59,538 nt of DNA from Flavobacterium sp. (GCA_023251135.1 JAHEZJ010000015.1:62115-121652), one strand, 5' to 3'; numbered from the stretch's first letter, positions 1 through 8,849 are shown. The notes: generated by a model not told the origin, from the letters alone. Numbers and translations are program-made.

Positions 1-273
1 CCGCAAATTGAGTTTGGCGCGCATCTGCATACCACACCAAACAGCTGGTTCGAGAAAATAGATGCGGCTTCAAAAGCAGGTTGTACCCGTTTTGACGGGG
101 CTATTCAGGGGTTTGGCGGCTGTCCGATGGCAACCGATAAACTCACAGGTAATATGCCTACCGAAAAGCTGATCTCTTACTTTACATCCAATAAAAAAGC
201 AACAGGCCTCAACTCTTTAAGTTTTGAGAGTGCCTACAATGAAGCATCAAAATTGTTTGGGAAATTTCATTAG
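1..273 (+). CDS. Hydroxymethylglutaryl-CoA lyase, C-terminal 90 residues (5' truncated by window edge)
   Basis: The reading frame is open from base 1 to a TAG at 271-273. The translated end contains EFGAHLHTTPNSW, then FDGAIQGFGGCPMA and TGNMPTE. The GxGGCPxA segment carries the active-site cysteine loop of HMG-CoA lyase, a TIM-barrel metalloenzyme of the DRE-TIM family that cleaves HMG-CoA into acetyl-CoA and acetoacetate in leucine breakdown. The histidines in GAHLHT match the metal-binding HxH motif of this family. About two thirds of the protein lies upstream of the window. The family call is firm; the physiological role in leucine or ketone-body metabolism is inferred from the family. 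Confidence 0.85.
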   Translation, partial: PQIEFGAHLHTTPNSWFEKIDAASKAGCTRFDGAIQGFGGCPMATDKLTGNMPTEKLISYFTSNKKATGLNSLSFESAYNEASKLFGKFH

Positions 274-357
274 AAAATAACTATATTTACTTAGCAAAGG
301 CAAATAATAAGTGATAGCAAATCAACGTTGTTAGTATTTAGATAATGTATAAATACC

Positions 358-912
358 ATGAGACTACATTTTATAAAGAGAATTTCTCAAATACTATTCT
401 TATCCATCTTTATTGCTTCATGTTCCAGTGATCTGGACTTTGATCAGACTAAAGATTTAAAGTTAGAACCTGCTTTTGTGGCTAATCTGGCTTATTTTGA
501 TGTCCCCGCAGCTTCGTTTATAGACAATGGTACCGAACAGCAAATAGCTTTTGATGTTCAGGATTTTGATATTTTTAAAGAAAAATTTTTAAGAGACAAT
601 CTCGTTAAAGCTGAGTTTGATTTTGAAATGGAGAATACTATAAACAGGGCTTTTACACTTAATGTATTGCTTTTGGACGATAACAATAAAATTCTTCAAA
701 CCATCACACTTGCCGTTCCGGCCTATTCAGGAGGTACAAATGTTATAAAATATCCTACTGAAGTATTCGAAAATCAACGATTAGATTTATTAAAGCAATC
801 CCGAAAACTTGGTTTTGTAGTTGTAATGGCACCCGGTCCGCCTTTAAATGGAACCAGTGCAGGCAGTTTAAAATTACGTTCAAGTGCAACCGCTTATATG
901 GTAATCGAATGA
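358..912 (+). CDS. Predicted outer-membrane-associated lipoprotein, function unknown
   Basis: This 184-residue protein begins with a basic N-terminus and a hydrophobic stretch ending in the lipobox IASC (about residues 18-21), so it should be lipid-anchored after SPII cleavage. The serine- and acid-rich residues just after the cysteine (SSDLDFD) fit the Bacteroidota pattern for export to the outer membrane or surface. The rest is mostly beta-rich with no motif I can assign. Its stop overlaps the start of the next gene by 4 bases (ATGA), so the two are translationally coupled. The next gene encodes an outer-membrane beta-barrel-like protein, which suggests the two work together. I do not recognise the family. 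Confidence 0.75.
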   Translation: MRLHFIKRISQILFLSIFIASCSSDLDFDQTKDLKLEPAFVANLAYFDVPAASFIDNGTEQQIAFDVQDFDIFKEKFLRDNLVKAEFDFEMENTINRAFTLNVLLLDDNNKILQTITLAVPAYSGGTNVIKYPTEVFENQRLDLLKQSRKLGFVVVMAPGPPLNGTSAGSLKLRSSATAYMVIE

Positions 913-2315
913 GAAAGCTACAGCTAGTCTTAATAGTGTTGTTTCAGCTTTCTTGTTTGGCTCAAAATAAAGAAGTGCTGTATAACTTTACCGCCATTCC
1001 ACAATCTTCGCTTGTAAATCCGGGGGCAGACGTTGCCTATAAATATTATTTTGGAGTTCCGGTTTTGTCCGGAGTTTCGGCAAATTTGGGTTCGGGCAGC
1101 TTTTCGGCTTATGATTTGTTTGCCAATAATGGGGTGAACTTCAACGATAAAGTCCGAAATGTTATTAATAAATCATCAAGTAAAGATAAAACCCAGATCA
1201 ATCAGCAGCTCGAGTTGTTTTCGGGAGGTTTCAGGATTGGAGGAAGAGACAGTAAGTCGTACATTTCGTTTGGTGTCTATCAGGAATTTGATTTTTTAAT
1301 GTACGTTCCTAGGGATCTTGCCGTACTGGCATTAGACGGAAATAAAGATCATATTGGGAAATCGTTCAATTTGGCCGATTTAAACATGAGAGCAGAAATA
1401 CTCTCGGTATTTCATGTAGGCTTTCATAAAAAGCTAAGTGAGAAATTGGTGCTGGGTGGCCGTGCCAAGATTTATTCGAGTGGTGCAAATGCTACATCAA
1501 CCCGAAATTCAGGATTTATTTATACCGGTCAGGCCGCGGGAACTCCTAATTTGTACAATCAGGTAATTTCCTCCAATCTGGAAATAAGGACTTCCGGGAT
1601 TGCGGCATTTACAAAGGATGAGTACGACGGAAGCATTCCAAAGGATCTTGTGCACAATACTTTTTTTAACGGAAGTTTAGGTTTGGGGCTTGACGCTGGA
1701 TTTACCTATTACTTTAAAGATAATCTTCAGCTTACCGGAAGTATTGTCGATCTGGGGTTTGTGAGACAGTCCAAAGATATTGAGACTTTAACCTATAAAG
1801 GAACGTATCAATACCAGGGTGTAAATCCTGATTTTATGAATTCAAACGAACCAAAGGATATTTTTGATGAATTTGATAAGGCAATACCGCGCGACACACT
1901 TTACAATAAATACACTACCCGCAGACCAACAAAATTCTATTCTTCGCTACAGTACTCTTTTGGCGAATCACGTTCTGATGAAGAAGACTGTAATTGCAAA
2001 GGAAAAGTTACCAGAAAATACGTGAATGGTGTAGGAGGGCAGCTGTTTGCTATGGCTTTGCCAGTGGAACCTTTTGTTGCGGTAACCGCTTTTTACCGAC
2101 GCAGTATCTTCGAAAAGTTAGATGTAAAAGCGACTTATACCGTTGACTCTTATTCGAGTAAGAATATAGGTTTGGGACTTTCTGGCACATTGGGAAAACT
2201 AAATATGTATGTTCTCGTCAATAATGTTTTAGAATTCAAAGACGTTTCAAAAGCCAATAGTATGGCGTTTCAGTTTGGGTTTAATTTTATTTTTAATGAA
2301 GATTCTGATGAATAG
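909..2315 (+). CDS. DUF5723-like secreted/outer-membrane protein
   Basis: This is a 468-residue protein with a signal peptide (hydrophobic core LVLIVLFQLSCLAQ). Its long beta-strand-like segments alternate aromatic and small residues, and it ends near a C-terminal aromatic strand (FQFGFNFIF), typical of outer-membrane beta-barrels. The overall pattern (YNFTAIPQSSLVNPGA near the N-terminus, repeated GLGLxxGFTYYF strands) resembles the DUF5723 proteins of Bacteroidota, which often sit beside lipoprotein genes. The start at 909 overlaps the stop of the lipoprotein gene by 4 bases. A short CNCK segment near residue 360 is unusual and could bind metal or form a disulfide. Function is unknown; a surface or assembly role is inference. 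Confidence 0.7.
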   Translation: MRKLQLVLIVLFQLSCLAQNKEVLYNFTAIPQSSLVNPGADVAYKYYFGVPVLSGVSANLGSGSFSAYDLFANNGVNFNDKVRNVINKSSSKDKTQINQQLELFSGGFRIGGRDSKSYISFGVYQEFDFLMYVPRDLAVLALDGNKDHIGKSFNLADLNMRAEILSVFHVGFHKKLSEKLVLGGRAKIYSSGANATSTRNSGFIYTGQAAGTPNLYNQVISSNLEIRTSGIAAFTKDEYDGSIPKDLVHNTFFNGSLGLGLDAGFTYYFKDNLQLTGSIVDLGFVRQSKDIETLTYKGTYQYQGVNPDFMNSNEPKDIFDEFDKAIPRDTLYNKYTTRRPTKFYSSLQYSFGESRSDEEDCNCKGKVTRKYVNGVGGQLFAMALPVEPFVAVTAFYRRSIFEKLDVKATYTVDSYSSKNIGLGLSGTLGKLNMYVLVNNVLEFKDVSKANSMAFQFGFNFIFNEDSDE

Positions 2316-2326
2316 CTTTTCTTGAT

Positions 2327-2374
2327 TGTGAAATGTTAGTTGTGAAATGTGAACTGAAAACTGCGACTGCGACT
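2327..2374. repeat. Short intergenic direct repeats (TGTGAAATGT and CTGCGACTGCGACT units)
   Basis: TGTGAAATGT occurs at 2327-2336 and again at 2341-2350, followed by an ACTGAAAACTGCGACTGCG run at about 2353-2371. The first unit recurs upstream of the PhzF-like gene (43205-43230) and the beta-barrel gene (44179-44190). The CTGCGACTGCGACT unit recurs at 19693-19719. The block lies between the DUF5723-like gene and guaB and is noncoding. Confidence 0.7.
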
Positions 2375-2472
2375 ACTAACTACATCTTTATTGTCCAGTC
2401 GTAATTTGTACTATCTTTCCTGTAAATATAAATTTATGAATAAGTTAGCATTCAAGTTATCAATTTATTCAC

Positions 2473-2480
2473 TATATTTG
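2473..2480 (+). promoter_or_regulatory. -7 box of guaB promoter (TATATTTG)
   Basis: TATATTTG matches the Bacteroidota -7 consensus TAnnTTTG. It lies 26 bases before the guaB start, leaving room for a short leader. No clear -33 TTTG is visible at the expected spacing. A small inverted repeat (GCAATT at 2484-2489, AATTGC at 2498-2503) sits in the leader. Confidence 0.6.
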
Positions 2481-2506
2481 CACGCAATTCAACTAGAAAT
2501 TGCACC

Positions 2507-3979
2507 ATGATAGCACACAACTCCAAGATTATCGGCGAAGGTTTGACTTACGACGATGTATTATTAGTACCTAACTACTCGAATGTGCTTCCTCGCGAAG
2601 TGAGTATTAAATCAAAGTTTTCACGAAATATAACACTTAATGTTCCTATAGTATCAGCTGCTATGGATACCGTTACCGAAAGTTCAATGGCGATCGCTAT
2701 GGCTCAGGAAGGTGGAATTGGTGTTTTACATAAAAACATGACGATCGAGCAACAAGCTGCGAAAGTTAGAAGAGTAAAACGTGCGGAGTCCGGAATGATT
2801 ATCGATCCGGTAACTTTACCAACAAATTCAACTATTGCAGATGCAAAAAATGCAATGAAAGAATTCGGAATCGGTGGTATTCCAATCGTTGACGAAAATA
2901 AAATACTTAAAGGAATCGTTACCAACCGTGATTTACGTTTCGAAAAAAACGGAGCAAGACCAATCGCTGAGGTAATGACAAGTACAAACTTAGTGACTGT
3001 TGCTGAAGGTACTTCTTTAGAGCAGGCTGAAGTAGTTTTACAAGGACATAAAATCGAAAAATTACCGGTAGTAAATGCTAACTACGAACTAGTTGGTTTA
3101 ATTACTTTCAGAGATATTACAAAACTGACTCAAAAACCAATCGCAAACAAAGATGTTTTCGGACGTTTAAGAGTGGCAGCGGCAATCGGAGTTACCGGTG
3201 ATGCGGTTCAAAGAGCTGAAGCCTTAGTGGCTGCAGGTGTTGATGCTATTATCATTGATACTGCTCACGGACATACTGAAGGGGTTGTAAATACCCTGAA
3301 AGAAGTAAAATCTAAATTCCCAAACATAGATGTAATTGTAGGTAACATTGCAACTCCGGAAGCAGCTAAATACTTAGTTGAAAACGGTGCTGACGGTGTA
3401 AAAGTTGGAATCGGACCTGGTTCTATCTGTACAACCCGTATCGTTGCAGGTGTTGGTTTTCCTCAATTCTCAGCAGTTCTTGAAGTAGCTGCGGCGATCA
3501 AAGGAACAGGAGTTCCGGTAATTGCTGATGGTGGAATTCGTTACACAGGAGATATTCCTAAAGCTATCGCTGCAGGTGCTGATTGTGTAATGTTAGGATC
3601 ATTACTGGCAGGAACAAAAGAATCTCCGGGAGAAACGATCATTTTCGAAGGAAGAAAATTCAAATCTTACCGCGGAATGGGTTCTGTAGAAGCCATGCAA
3701 GGTGGTTCAAAAGACCGTTACTTTCAGGATGTTGAAGACGATGTTAAAAAATTAGTTCCGGAAGGAATTGTTGGACGTGTTCCTTACAAAGGAGAGTTAA
3801 ACGAAAGTATGCTTCAGTTCATTGGTGGTCTTCGTGCCGGAATGGGATACTGTGGTTCAAAAGACATTCCAACGTTACAGGAATCTGGGCGTTTTGTTAG
3901 AATTACATCAAGTGGAATTACAGAAAGTCATCCGCATAACGTTACAATTACAAAAGAAGCTCCAAATTATTCGAGATAA
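2507..3979 (+). CDS. guaB: Inosine-5'-monophosphate dehydrogenase
   Basis: This 490-residue protein has the usual IMPDH length and architecture. The N-terminal (beta/alpha)8 segment contains [10 protein letters not shown] and AAMDTVTE. A pair of CBS domains covers about residues 95-210 ([19 protein letters not shown]). The barrel then resumes with [12 protein letters not shown] and the catalytic loop [11 protein letters not shown], whose Cys forms the covalent XMP intermediate. The RYFQ and [11 protein letters not shown] segments match the mobile flap. It oxidises IMP to XMP with NAD+, the first committed step to guanine nucleotides. The gene is monocistronic, between a TATATTTG promoter and a strong hairpin terminator. 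Its purine partner purA is also in the window, on the other strand and about 6 kb away. Confidence 0.97.
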   Translation: MIAHNSKIIGEGLTYDDVLLVPNYSNVLPREVSIKSKFSRNITLNVPIVSAAMDTVTESSMAIAMAQEGGIGVLHKNMTIEQQAAKVRRVKRAESGMIIDPVTLPTNSTIADAKNAMKEFGIGGIPIVDENKILKGIVTNRDLRFEKNGARPIAEVMTSTNLVTVAEGTSLEQAEVVLQGHKIEKLPVVNANYELVGLITFRDITKLTQKPIANKDVFGRLRVAAAIGVTGDAVQRAEALVAAGVDAIIIDTAHGHTEGVVNTLKEVKSKFPNIDVIVGNIATPEAAKYLVENGADGVKVGIGPGSICTTRIVAGVGFPQFSAVLEVAAAIKGTGVPVIADGGIRYTGDIPKAIAAGADCVMLGSLLAGTKESPGETIIFEGRKFKSYRGMGSVEAMQGGSKDRYFQDVEDDVKKLVPEGIVGRVPYKGELNESMLQFIGGLRAGMGYCGSKDIPTLQESGRFVRITSSGITESHPHNVTITKEAPNYSR

Positions 3980-4001
3980 TTTTTAGTTTTCAATATAAAA
4001 T

Positions 4002-4036
4002 AAAAGGCATAAGAGTTCGTTTCTTATGCCTTTTTT
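4002..4036. terminator. Bidirectional rho-independent terminator between guaB and the Tet(X)-like gene
   Basis: A perfect 13-base stem (AAAAGGCATAAGA at 4002-4014 with its complement at 4022-4034) closes a 7-base loop and is followed by a T run to 4036. The A run on the left arm gives a T run on the minus strand, so it can end both the guaB transcript and the convergent monooxygenase transcript. Confidence 0.9.
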
Positions 4037-4041
4037 GATTT

Positions 4042-5199
4042 TTACGATTCGGTTTTATGACCAATGCGGCTGTTCATAATGTCTTCGGTTGTGATATCAG
4101 AGTGTAGTAGATTTTCCATTTTAGAAGTTTGTCGTTGTGCTTCTAAGGCATAGCGAAACATCTTTTGCTCATAATCGTCAATGGCGTCTCGTAGCGTTTC
4201 AAATTTTCCGTTGGTTAAGTTTTCGGTTAATTGATAGGCATCCATCAGCCCCATATTGACACCTTCGCCTGCAAAGGGAGGCATTAAATGTGCGGCATCA
4301 CCAACAAGTGTAATATTAGAATGTTTTTCCCAAGGTTGTTCCAAAGAGAATAAACGTAAAGGCAGCCCGGAGAAATCAGCTGCAACGGCAAAGAATTTTT
4401 TATAGTCGTCACCCCAGTTTTTAAAGGTTTCATTCAAAAAAGCTCGTACGGCGTTGAGATCTTCAAAATCAATTCCGTGGTTTGAAATCCAGTTTTCATC
4501 TGCTTTAAAAGAAACTCCAAAATGAACGGAACCGTCGCGTAAGGTATGCGTATAAAACATTTTCTGTTCTCCCATTGCCATTACATTTCCGTCACCATAT
4601 TTGGGTTTGAATTCCGGATAATCACGATCAGGGTGGGTAATTTCTCCCTGAATGATGTAGGTTCCCGAAAGTTGAGGCTCCTTATGCGTTACAAATTTTC
4701 TCGCATTCGATCTTCCGCCATTGGCAACTATCACAAAATCGGCGGTTGTGGTAGTGCCATTTTTAAATTCTAAATGGTATTGTGCTCCCGTTTTTTCAAT
4801 ATGGGTTAAATGACTGTCCCAAGTTACCGTATTGTTATTCAGATTTTCGAGCATGATTTTTCTCAAATCATTACGGTCAATTTCAGGTCGTGCATAAGCA
4901 TTTTCTTCGTCCGGCATCTCAGCCGAAGTAATGTTTCCGTGCATGTCAGCCATTTTTTCGCCGGTTGGACGTGCATACTGATAGAAGACGTCCATTAAAG
5001 CTGCTTTTTCGATTGCTTTTTGACCTGAATCCGAGTGAATGTCCAATGTCCCGCCCGAAGTTCTGGCCTGTGCATTCAGATCCCTTTCGTAAACGGTTAC
5101 ATCAGCACCGTTAATTTGTAAAATTCTAGCTGTTGTTAAACCAACAGGCCCGCCACCAATAATGACGATCTTTTTGTTTTTTATAAGTGAATGGTTCAT
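4042..5199 (-). CDS. Tet(X)-like FAD-dependent monooxygenase
   Basis: This 385-residue group A flavoprotein hydroxylase closely resembles Tet(X), the NADPH/O2-dependent enzyme that hydroxylates and inactivates tetracyclines. Visible landmarks are the FAD Rossmann motif GGGPVG (15-20), YERD (37-40), GGTLDIH (49-55), EIDRNDLR (106-113), IQGEI (183-187), VHFGVSFK (225-232) and the second FAD motif GDAAHLMPPFAGEGVN (300-315). All have near-identical counterparts in Tet(X), including the Q, H and G positions that line its substrate pocket. The C-terminal helix is less conserved: by eye, the Tet(X) positions M375 and F382 appear as L and T. It is a single gene with its own promoter and a shared terminator, and no mobile-element sequence is attached. 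It could be an ancestral oxygenase acting on another polycyclic substrate; tetracycline activity is inference. Confidence 0.85.
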   Translation of the reverse strand: MNHSLIKNKKIVIIGGGPVGLTTARILQINGADVTVYERDLNAQARTSGGTLDIHSDSGQKAIEKAALMDVFYQYARPTGEKMADMHGNITSAEMPDEENAYARPEIDRNDLRKIMLENLNNNTVTWDSHLTHIEKTGAQYHLEFKNGTTTTADFVIVANGGRSNARKFVTHKEPQLSGTYIIQGEITHPDRDYPEFKPKYGDGNVMAMGEQKMFYTHTLRDGSVHFGVSFKADENWISNHGIDFEDLNAVRAFLNETFKNWGDDYKKFFAVAADFSGLPLRLFSLEQPWEKHSNITLVGDAAHLMPPFAGEGVNMGLMDAYQLTENLTNGKFETLRDAIDDYEQKMFRYALEAQRQTSKMENLLHSDITTEDIMNSRIGHKTES

Positions 5200-5218
5200 G
5201 TCTTGTTGAATTAGGCAA

Positions 5219-5255
5219 CAAATATATAAATAATAAATGAACGTTTATTCATTTA
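5219..5255 (-). promoter_or_regulatory. Promoter with TetR-type operator upstream of the Tet(X)-like gene
   Basis: Read on the minus strand, TATATTTG (plus-strand 5219-5226) is a consensus -7 box 20 bases before the start codon. Just upstream, 5234-5255 is an inverted repeat with perfect 8-base arms (TAAATGAA and TTCATTTA) around CGTTTA. Palindromes of the ATGAACGTT..ATTCAT type are commonly bound by TetR/AcrR repressors. It covers the expected -33 and spacer region, an ideal place for repression. No TetR gene lies in the window, so the regulator is unknown. Confidence 0.6.
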
Positions 5256-5278
5256 AGTGTTAAATAGTTTTAAAGGAG

Positions 5279-5293
5279 CAAAGGTGCAAAGGT
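5279..5293 (-). repeat. ACCTTTG-type repeat (two units) upstream of the Tet(X)-like gene
   Basis: On the minus strand this reads ACCTTTGCACCTTTG. The same unit occurs upstream of at least five other genes in the window, always with ACCTTTG on the coding strand. Confidence 0.6.
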
Positions 5294-5323
5294 TCATAGG
5301 CTCAGTGGGGGCGTGAATTTTAT

Positions 5324-5368
5324 AAAAAAAATCAGTCAGAACCTTTTGAGAGATGGTTTTGACTGATT
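5324..5368 (-). terminator. Rho-independent terminator of the L,D-transpeptidase gene
   Basis: Arms at 5330-5343 and 5355-5368 (AATCAGTCAGAACC and GGTTTTGACTGATT) pair along 14 bases with one G-T pair. On the minus strand the stem is followed by a run of T (plus-strand A at 5324-5330), correctly placed after the stop of the gene ending at 5398. Confidence 0.85.
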
Positions 5369-5397
5369 GTAATGCTGTCGCTTTTTATAAAATAGAG

Positions 5398-6279
5398 TTA
5401 GGGCGTAGCAGATTGTTCGGCTTCTCTAAGCTTTTGATTTTCTAAAATCTTCTGTACAAAGGATTGAGTTTGGGTTTTTATTTCTGCTTCTGATAAATCC
5501 AGTGCTTTAGGATTTTTTACTAATGCATACCAGGGTTTTGGTGCGTCAAAAGGATAACTTCCAAAAACAATCACTGGAGTTCCTTTTACTTTTACATTTT
5601 CCCGGTCTTTTAAAATCCATTCGTCGGCCCATTTGTAAAGATCTTTGGCGTCGTTTTCCTGTAATCTCAAACAAGAATGGGAGGCAGGGTATCCCGGTAA
5701 GTCATACTGATGGAAACCGACTCCCAATTTATTTTCGATATTAAAATTCCATTTTAAGTCCCATTCATCGTTAAAGGTGCTGGTTGTTTTCTCGGCCTTC
5801 CAGTTGGTAAAGAACAATCCGGTTGGTGTGGGATCTTTTTTTCGGCCCATATTGGTTGGACCAGCGTATATTAATTCTCCATTCTCATAAGCAGCAAATG
5901 CCTGAGCGGGATAGGAGAAAAGAATCACTTTTGAAATTTCTTCTAAAGCGGCGACATGCGTTGGAAACGGAAGATAATAGACCAAATCACCTGTAAAATC
6001 AGCAGGAATAATAACCGAGTCCATTTTGACGAAGTTCTTCTTGTCTGTTCGGTTTATGGCATAGGCAATGCGAAGTTTACTGCTGTCGGAGGCATTGGTT
6101 TTAAGCCATTCCTTTGTGTTTTCAAAATGATAGGAGACCGATTTCGGTTTTGTACGTTCGATCGTTTTTTTAGGCTTTACTTTGCCCTTCGTTTCGGTTG
6201 TTTCATTCTTTTTACAAGAACTTATTAAAACCAAAACGAGCAGTAGTAAAATACTTGAGGGGTATCGTAACTTTCTCAT
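5398..6279 (-). CDS. L,D-transpeptidase (YkuD domain) lipoprotein
   Basis: This 293-residue protein has an SPII lipobox (LISSC, about residues 18-22), so it is anchored in the envelope. The C-terminal half is a YkuD catalytic domain. It shows GPTNMGRKKDPTPTG (substrate strand), then a histidine in GVGFHQYD and the catalytic signature SHSCLRL, equivalent to SHGCxR with the nucleophilic cysteine. Such enzymes form 3-3 peptidoglycan cross-links or attach proteins to peptidoglycan. It is the last gene of a minus-strand run and is followed by a terminator. The N-terminal region between residues 30 and 130 looks like a variable spacer with no clear peptidoglycan-binding repeat. The family call is firm; its particular linkage is unknown. 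Confidence 0.85.
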   Translation of the reverse strand: MRKLRYPSSILLLLVLVLISSCKKNETTETKGKVKPKKTIERTKPKSVSYHFENTKEWLKTNASDSSKLRIAYAINRTDKKNFVKMDSVIIPADFTGDLVYYLPFPTHVAALEEISKVILFSYPAQAFAAYENGELIYAGPTNMGRKKDPTPTGLFFTNWKAEKTTSTFNDEWDLKWNFNIENKLGVGFHQYDLPGYPASHSCLRLQENDAKDLYKWADEWILKDRENVKVKGTPVIVFGSYPFDAPKPWYALVKNPKALDLSEAEIKTQTQSFVQKILENQKLREAEQSATP

Positions 6280-6374
6280 AATTGTACTTTTTATACTAGT
6301 AAAGTTATTTGATTACCAGCCAAATCGTTTATACAATTACCTGAATAGTTTGTTGGATTTTCATTTACAATTTT

Positions 6375-7316
6375 TCACTGTATCGAATTTATAAATCCTG
6401 TGACATCTTTTGTCCATTGAATTTTATTCTTAATTAGATAATTTTCATGCCCGGTTGCTTTATAGATATTAATTCTTTTTTGACCTTTTAAATTTTCATA
6501 AATCGTATTTATTTCTTCTCTGCTTACGCTTTTATCCTTTTCTCCGTAAAGCAATAAAACCGGACAGGAAATGTTTTTTGCATATTCTGCCGGATTGTGG
6601 CTAAATCCCCAAAAGCCATTTTGTAAACCGCCCCAAAACACTAATAAACCTGCCATTGGAAATGTGGGTGCATTCATCTTTTTAAATCTGGCACAGACAG
6701 TTTTATACATTGATCCAAATGGACATTCGATAATTATACCTTTGGGATTTATTTTAGAATCATTAATACATTTCATTATTGAAACTGCTCCCATGGAAGT
6801 TCCAAATAAATAAATATTCTGTTCTCCAGACTTGGTAATGTAGTCAAAACAAGTTTTTACCTGCTTAGCTTCCTTAAAGCCAATTGTAGTTTGATTTCCT
6901 TCAGAATTTCCACTTCCCATAAAATCAACAAGAACCGTATTGAATCCTAATTTGATAAATTCATTTGATCTTTCAATCATTGAGGATTTTTCTCCTCCAT
7001 AACCGTGAAAAAGTATAACAGTTCCTTTAGGTTTTTTATTTTTGATAAACCAGCATTCAATATCCTTGTTGCTTCTAAGGTTTAAAATCTGATATTTTTG
7101 GGTTGGAACTTTATTGTTTTTGGGTTTAGGGTTATTGACTCCCAGAAATAGAGTTTTTACTTTATCAATTAGGGATAATTTTTCGGGAGTTTTAGTTTTT
7201 ACAGTGTTATTTTCTGCGAAATGAGTAAACTTATAGGCATGAAAAATAGCAATAGTATTCATCAGTATAAAAAGGAATAGTAGTATCCTTAAAAATTTAT
7301 TCTTAAACAATTTCAT
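6375..7316 (-). CDS. Membrane-anchored alpha/beta hydrolase
   Basis: This 313-residue protein has an N-terminal hydrophobic segment (FLRILLFLFILMNTIAIF) likely to be a membrane anchor or uncleaved signal. The alpha/beta hydrolase core follows: an oxyanion-hole strand VILFHGYGG (about residue 100), nucleophile elbow GTSMG (about 172), acid in YGEKD (about 260) and catalytic histidine in ATGHENY near the C-terminus. The layout resembles the serine aminopeptidase/BAAT-type hydrolases (Hydrolase_4). Its start codon follows the stop of the S41 peptidase gene with no gap, so the two are cotranscribed and probably coupled. The substrate cannot be told from sequence. Confidence 0.8.
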   Translation of the reverse strand: MKLFKNKFLRILLFLFILMNTIAIFHAYKFTHFAENNTVKTKTPEKLSLIDKVKTLFLGVNNPKPKNNKVPTQKYQILNLRSNKDIECWFIKNKKPKGTVILFHGYGGEKSSMIERSNEFIKLGFNTVLVDFMGSGNSEGNQTTIGFKEAKQVKTCFDYITKSGEQNIYLFGTSMGAVSIMKCINDSKINPKGIIIECPFGSMYKTVCARFKKMNAPTFPMAGLLVFWGGLQNGFWGFSHNPAEYAKNISCPVLLLYGEKDKSVSREEINTIYENLKGQKRINIYKATGHENYLIKNKIQWTKDVTGFINSIQ

Positions 7317-8810
7317 TTATTTCTGATCAATTAATTTCAACGTATATTCAAACGGTGTATCCTTATTTTGTACAAAATCATCAATGGTTTGTATGACTTC
7401 ATGATCGGGAATTACACCTCTGCCAAAAAGCTGATTGGGTTTTTTAGGGGCATCCTGTTCGAGGTTAACGATCGAAAACTGCGTTTTTATTTTTGTATTC
7501 GGAAGTTCGTATTCCACAGGTGTATGTCCGTTATGACCGTAATAACCGCCCATTGTTTCTTCACCAACAATTATAGCGTTGGTATGGCCTGCGACTAAAG
7601 AAGCAAAGAGTGATCCTGCAGAGGCTATTCGGGGGCTTATTAATAGATAAATCTGCCCTTTAAAGCTGTTTTTATCGGGCTGTAACAAACGATTGAATTT
7701 AGGATCTTGTAGGTACTGTTGTTCTTTCAATTCAGGGTATTCTTCTTTAAGTTCGGCTTCAAATTCATGGAGCTCTTCGATCTTTTTTTGTGGCTCAGTT
7801 TCTTGATAAACAAAATACTGAGGGTAGGGAACTTTTTGAAAATTAATAAATGCCGATGTGTTTTCTCGATACGGTTTTTGTGTCAGATAAGAAAAGGCGA
7901 CAAGGTCGTTAGGATCGGTTCCGCCACCATTACTTCGAACATCTACAATTAAATTTTTGATTTCCGGATGCAGCGTGAGAAGCTGAAAACAGCTGTCGAG
8001 ATATTTTTTATAGACGATATGTTCTTGGTCTTCTGCATTCATTCCAATTGCAAAAGTGGGTATAGAAAGTAATGCTGTATTTGGCGCAGCGAGTTTGAAA
8101 GTGTATTTGTTTTTAATTTCCCCATAGAACAGGCTGTCACTAGGTAAAGAATGTCGGTTTTTAAAGTTTCCTTTTCTTTGATCGTTCGAAACAGCGGCTA
8201 TGGTTTTGGATTGTTTTTGAGTTTGATCGGGCAGTGAATATTCGACCAGAAAATGCTCTTTGGGACCGTATTCCAGTTCGAAATACCTTCCGAATGAAGC
8301 AGTGATTCCTATTGATTTCCCCGACATGTTGTAACCGTCGGTCGTGTAATATTTGTAGAAACGAGAGATTATTTTCTCGACTTTAATACCGTTGATTTTA
8401 TGAATTTGAGATCCGATAGGAATTTCGGAATTCTTAAAATTGACAATTATTTTATTGCTCAGTAGTTTTACGGGGTATGGAAAGAAAACTTTTCCCGATG
8501 TGTATTTTTTTAGAAATTCATCGGGAAGTTTGGTGTCATTGTGTACGCTGCCTTCAAAATCAGTGATTTTGAGGACTATTTTGTAGAAATCCAGTAGCGA
8601 TTTAGGTTTTTTTAATTCTGAAAATGCCCACGAATAAATACTGTCGATCTGCTTTTTGGTCCGGTATTTATAAACTCCTGAATTGGCTTTTTCTCTAATT
8701 TCTTTAAAAGTTGATAAATCCTGTTTTAGTTTTACGGCAGGCCATTTTTCATTTTGTGAAAAGAGCAGACAAGGAAAAAACAGAATAAGAAAAATTCTAA
8801 AATAGTGCAT
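7317..8810 (-). CDS. S41 family (tail-specific type) serine peptidase, secreted
   Basis: This 497-residue protein has a signal peptide (IFLILFFPCLLFS). A degenerate PDZ-like stretch (IPIGSQIHKINGIKV, about 135-150) precedes the C-terminal S41 fold: NLIVDVRSNGGG (about 287) and PRIASAGSLFAS, where the serine after IASAG is the expected nucleophile, then GEETMGGYYG. S41 peptidases of this type lie in the periplasm or on the outer membrane and cut peptides or denatured proteins from the C-terminal side. It stands directly upstream of the alpha/beta hydrolase gene with zero spacing, which suggests a two-gene unit for processing extracytoplasmic substrates. The usual catalytic lysine is not obvious; the GEETMGG region may hold the alternative acid/base residues. 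Confidence 0.8.
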   Translation of the reverse strand: MHYFRIFLILFFPCLLFSQNEKWPAVKLKQDLSTFKEIREKANSGVYKYRTKKQIDSIYSWAFSELKKPKSLLDFYKIVLKITDFEGSVHNDTKLPDEFLKKYTSGKVFFPYPVKLLSNKIIVNFKNSEIPIGSQIHKINGIKVEKIISRFYKYYTTDGYNMSGKSIGITASFGRYFELEYGPKEHFLVEYSLPDQTQKQSKTIAAVSNDQRKGNFKNRHSLPSDSLFYGEIKNKYTFKLAAPNTALLSIPTFAIGMNAEDQEHIVYKKYLDSCFQLLTLHPEIKNLIVDVRSNGGGTDPNDLVAFSYLTQKPYRENTSAFINFQKVPYPQYFVYQETEPQKKIEELHEFEAELKEEYPELKEQQYLQDPKFNRLLQPDKNSFKGQIYLLISPRIASAGSLFASLVAGHTNAIIVGEETMGGYYGHNGHTPVEYELPNTKIKTQFSIVNLEQDAPKKPNQLFGRGVIPDHEVIQTIDDFVQNKDTPFEYTLKLIDQK

Positions 8811-8849
8811 TTGATCAATTTTATTTTTTCAAATATAGTAAAATAAATC

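Noticed and set aside
2484-2503. Riboswitch in the guaB leader
   Set aside because: Only a 6-base-pair inverted repeat in a short leader; no purine-riboswitch core and too short.
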